In this document: piece by piece, positions 5,327 to 6,912 of the stretch
How positions within the stretch are numbered: position 1 is the first letter of the stretch
How the letters are laid out: every line of letters starts with the position of its first letter
Origin: Methanosarcinales archaeon
GTDB taxonomy: Archaea > Halobacteriota > Methanosarcinia > Methanosarcinales > Methanogasteraceae
Direction: 5' to 3'
DNA: 6,912 nt
NCBI GenBank assembly: GCA_030609345.1
Contig: JAUWCK010000056.1
Location: 1-6,912 of the forward strand
Position numbers and translations under genes: made by a program
The notes under the pieces: model-generated
Told to the model about the DNA's origin: nothing
The model's database searches: none
The model's input: the letters and a program-made list of their open reading frames with translations, nothing else

Positions 5327-6552
5327 TCCCTGACTCGCTCCCAAGCACTCACTGTAATCCTCTGACCGGCTTGATGATTGAAACTGCCAAGAACTTCCCG
5401 TATTTTTTCCAAATCAATACATTCGGGCATTTCCTTAACTTCCTCGAATGAGTACGCGGTAACAGTTGGTTTGCCTTCTGTATATGTCTTGTATTCATCC
5501 TCTTTGAAAGCAGATTGGCGGCTATATTTTTCCCAGATGTTATTTGGTTCGCCGCTGGATAAGCTCTTGATCAGAGTATATCCTTTTATTCCCCTAATCG
5601 GCGAAGTGACATAAAACAATAAGACTTGTCCATAGTCAACACCAGCGGGTATTCCACTGCCTCTAAGATAAACACGATCCTTTTTCTCTACCAAGTTGTT
5701 GAAATATTCCGGTTTTATGACCGCGATCAGTCCTGCGATTTCTTCAGATGATTTTGGCAGATTTAAACCGGAAAGCTCTTCTAATTCATCGTGATCTATG
5801 AGCGTTATACCTTTTTCATCGGCGTAATCGTTTGCTGAATCTGTGAAAAATGGTGCGAAACAAAAGGATATGCCTTTAACTATCCCTGATTCGTGGAATG
5901 ATTGTAGCTGCTCTTTATCGACTTTATTGTCTAATCCAGCATTTATAAATACTGTTGAAATAATGTTCATCCCATTATTAGATTTCTTATATAAATAGCA
6001 TTCTCTTTCAACCAACTTCTTTTCATGTTCGAAACCCCATAAACATTCCATAACCCATTTAGAGATTGCTACCCAATCATATTCGCCCATATATTTAGCA
6101 GATAACCTTTTTACCAACCGATAGCTCTCATTCCCCCCACCATAAAAATCCCCTCTTGACTGGAATTCAAATCCTTTTTTCAGGAAAAACATAACGGTAT
6201 TAACTTCATTAACATAAGCATCAACTTGTATTTGAGTATGACCCCGCTCGATACAATCGTTTTCGATGTAACGCAAAAGTTCAGATCCATTGCCTTCTTT
6301 TCTAAATTCCGGGCATATATAGAAGTTTTTTAGCTCGACGGTTCCACTTGCCGTAACCCGGATAACTCCATCTCCACCAAGTTTTTCAGCAAATAATCCA
6401 AAAGCACGTTTATTACCATCTTTTATTTCTCTAATAGTCTTTTCAACCCAACCCGCATAATCAGGATAACCCAAATCTTGAGATAACAAAAGCTCTTTCA
6501 GCTCTTGAATCTCTTCTTTAGATATTATCCGATCGGGGTATCCTTCAGCCAC
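5317..6552 (-). CDS. GNAT acetyltransferase fused to a C-terminal ASCH domain
   Basis: The protein has 411 residues. Residues of about 10-150 form a GNAT N-acetyltransferase: LKNFYICPEFRKEGNGSELLRYIENDCIERG holds the acetyl-CoA loop RKEGNG (84-89, R-x-x-G-x-G), and NEVNTVMFFLKKGFEFQSR is the usual second half. Residues of about 155-262 are less certain; FCFAPFFTDSANDYADEKGITLIDHDELEEL (230-260) resembles the end of Mrr/RecB-type restriction-endonuclease folds (cf. F-T-x-x-A...A...I-x-L-I-D-x-x-x-L), but an active site is not obvious. Residues of about 274-395 look like an ASCH domain (PUA-like fold): AVIKPEYFNNLVEKKDRVYLRG, then LLFYVTSPIRGIKGYTLIKSL and IWEKYSRQSAFKEDEY. The usual Glu of the GxKxxExR motif is replaced by Tyr (Y295). 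The start is GTG at 6552, 2 bases after the upstream stop, with AGAAGGT just before it, so translation is probably coupled. The substrate is unknown; a nucleotide or RNA base is one guess. Confidence 0.8.
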   Translation of the reverse strand: MAEGYPDRIISKEEIQELKELLLSQDLGYPDYAGWVEKTIREIKDGNKRAFGLFAEKLGGDGVIRVTASGTVELKNFYICPEFRKEGNGSELLRYIENDCIERGHTQIQVDAYVNEVNTVMFFLKKGFEFQSRGDFYGGGNESYRLVKRLSAKYMGEYDWVAISKWVMECLWGFEHEKKLVERECYLYKKSNNGMNIISTVFINAGLDNKVDKEQLQSFHESGIVKGISFCFAPFFTDSANDYADEKGITLIDHDELEELSGLNLPKSSEEIAGLIAVIKPEYFNNLVEKKDRVYLRGSGIPAGVDYGQVLLFYVTSPIRGIKGYTLIKSLSSGEPNNIWEKYSRQSAFKEDEYKTYTEGKPTVTAYSFEEVKEMPECIDLEKIREVLGSFNHQAGQRITVSAWERVREII

Positions 6553-6554
6553 GT

Positions 6555-6912
6555 TTAACCTTCTTCAACGATTCTTATTTTAAATAATATAAATTTGTTA
6601 TATTTATCTTTGTAATTTTTGATAAAAGCCATAACACCGGAATCGTTGCGGATAGCTGGCGGTATTGTTTCATCAAATATGGTAGATGGTATTTCTTTAA
6701 AGGAGTTGACCACCATGCGCTCTGTAATGACCCCCCATAGTGGGTCAGATTGGTAACCTCTCCTCAATTCGACTGTTCTGCCTTCTTTTATAGTTTTAGT
6801 GTTAAATATGTCATTAATCCCTCGTAACTCCCAATGTTTCTTTCCTTCACGAAACAATTGATACCATTTCGTATCCAATGGCAAAAATAATCGATTACTC
6901 TTTTTTATTTTA
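6555..6912 (-). CDS. ASCH-domain protein (5' end outside the window)
   Basis: The minus-strand frame is open from the window edge to the TAA at 6557-6555. It reads NRLFLPLDTKWYQLFREGKKHWELRG near its start and then VELRRGYQSDPLWGVITERMVV. GKKHWELR matches the ASCH signature GxKxxExR of the PUA-like superfamily, and WGVI...V plus the final FILFKIRIVEE strand complete the fold. A TTG at 6884 could be taken as start, but the residues before it (NRLFL) look like the first beta strand of the domain, so the true start is at or beyond the window edge. ASCH proteins are thought to bind RNA or modified nucleosides; E. coli YqfB, an ASCH protein, hydrolyses N4-acetylcytidine. It is followed 2 bases later by the GNAT-ASCH gene. 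Confidence 0.78.
   Translation of the reverse strand, partial: KIKKSNRLFLPLDTKWYQLFREGKKHWELRGINDIFNTKTIKEGRTVELRRGYQSDPLWGVITERMVVNSFKEIPSTIFDETIPPAIRNDSGVMAFIKNYKDKYNKFILFKIRIVEEG

Noticed and set aside
6882..6884. TTG start for the small ASCH protein
   Set aside because: The codons before it read NRLFL, which looks like the first strand of the domain, and the frame stays open to the window edge.

Overview
The window looks like a piece of a euryarchaeal chromosome, most likely from a methanogen or a methanogen-related (ANME/Syntrophoarchaeum-like) lineage. The evidence is an archaeal DRG-type GTPase with a TGS domain, a helix-turn-helix/CBS regulator of a type common in methanogens, archaeal TATA-like boxes upstream of several genes, and T-run terminators. 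The lineage is an inference from protein style and cannot be fixed from this sequence alone.

Layout. Positions 2-109 (+) are the last 35 codons of an unrecognised gene. They are followed by an HTH + CBS regulator (171-1082, +) and the DRG GTPase (1199-2290, +; the real start lies 27 codons inside the longest open frame). These face a convergent minus-strand pair, amt (4206-2803) then glnK/glnB (2785-2429). This pair is an ammonium channel and its PII regulator, 17 bases apart, with a good TATA box and Shine-Dalgarno site before amt. The glnK stop codon sits in the centre of a perfect 18-base palindrome followed by T-rich sequence, so the end of the gene is also its terminator.

The stretch 4207-4840 first looks empty but is not. 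It holds the amt promoter, two inverted repeats that could be operators, and the 3' remnant of a plus-strand gene for a DUF4143-type (AAA ATPase / nuclease-fold) protein. That remnant is cut by a 132-base in-frame insertion that carries a stop codon, folds as an imperfect hairpin, and is flanked by a 9-base direct repeat (CAGAATCAC). Removing the insertion joins two blocks of protein that read as a continuous DUF4143 C terminus. This is the clearest mobile-element trace in the window. A perfect 11-base stem-loop at 4783-4818 lies between the pseudogene and the convergent gcvH gene.

The right part is on the minus strand. It has an orphan GcvH-like lipoyl-domain protein (5257-4841) with its own TATA box and strong ribosome binding site. 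Upstream of it is an AT-richer two-gene cluster: a 3'-complete ASCH-domain protein running off the window edge (6912-6555) and, 2 bases after it, a 411-residue protein that appears to join an N-terminal GNAT acetyltransferase, a middle segment resembling half of a restriction-endonuclease fold, and a C-terminal ASCH (PUA-like, RNA-binding type) domain. Two adjacent ASCH proteins, one fused to an acetyltransferase, is the most likely candidate for an undescribed functional system here, perhaps in nucleic-acid acetylation or de-acetylation or in stress/defence. That function is a guess.
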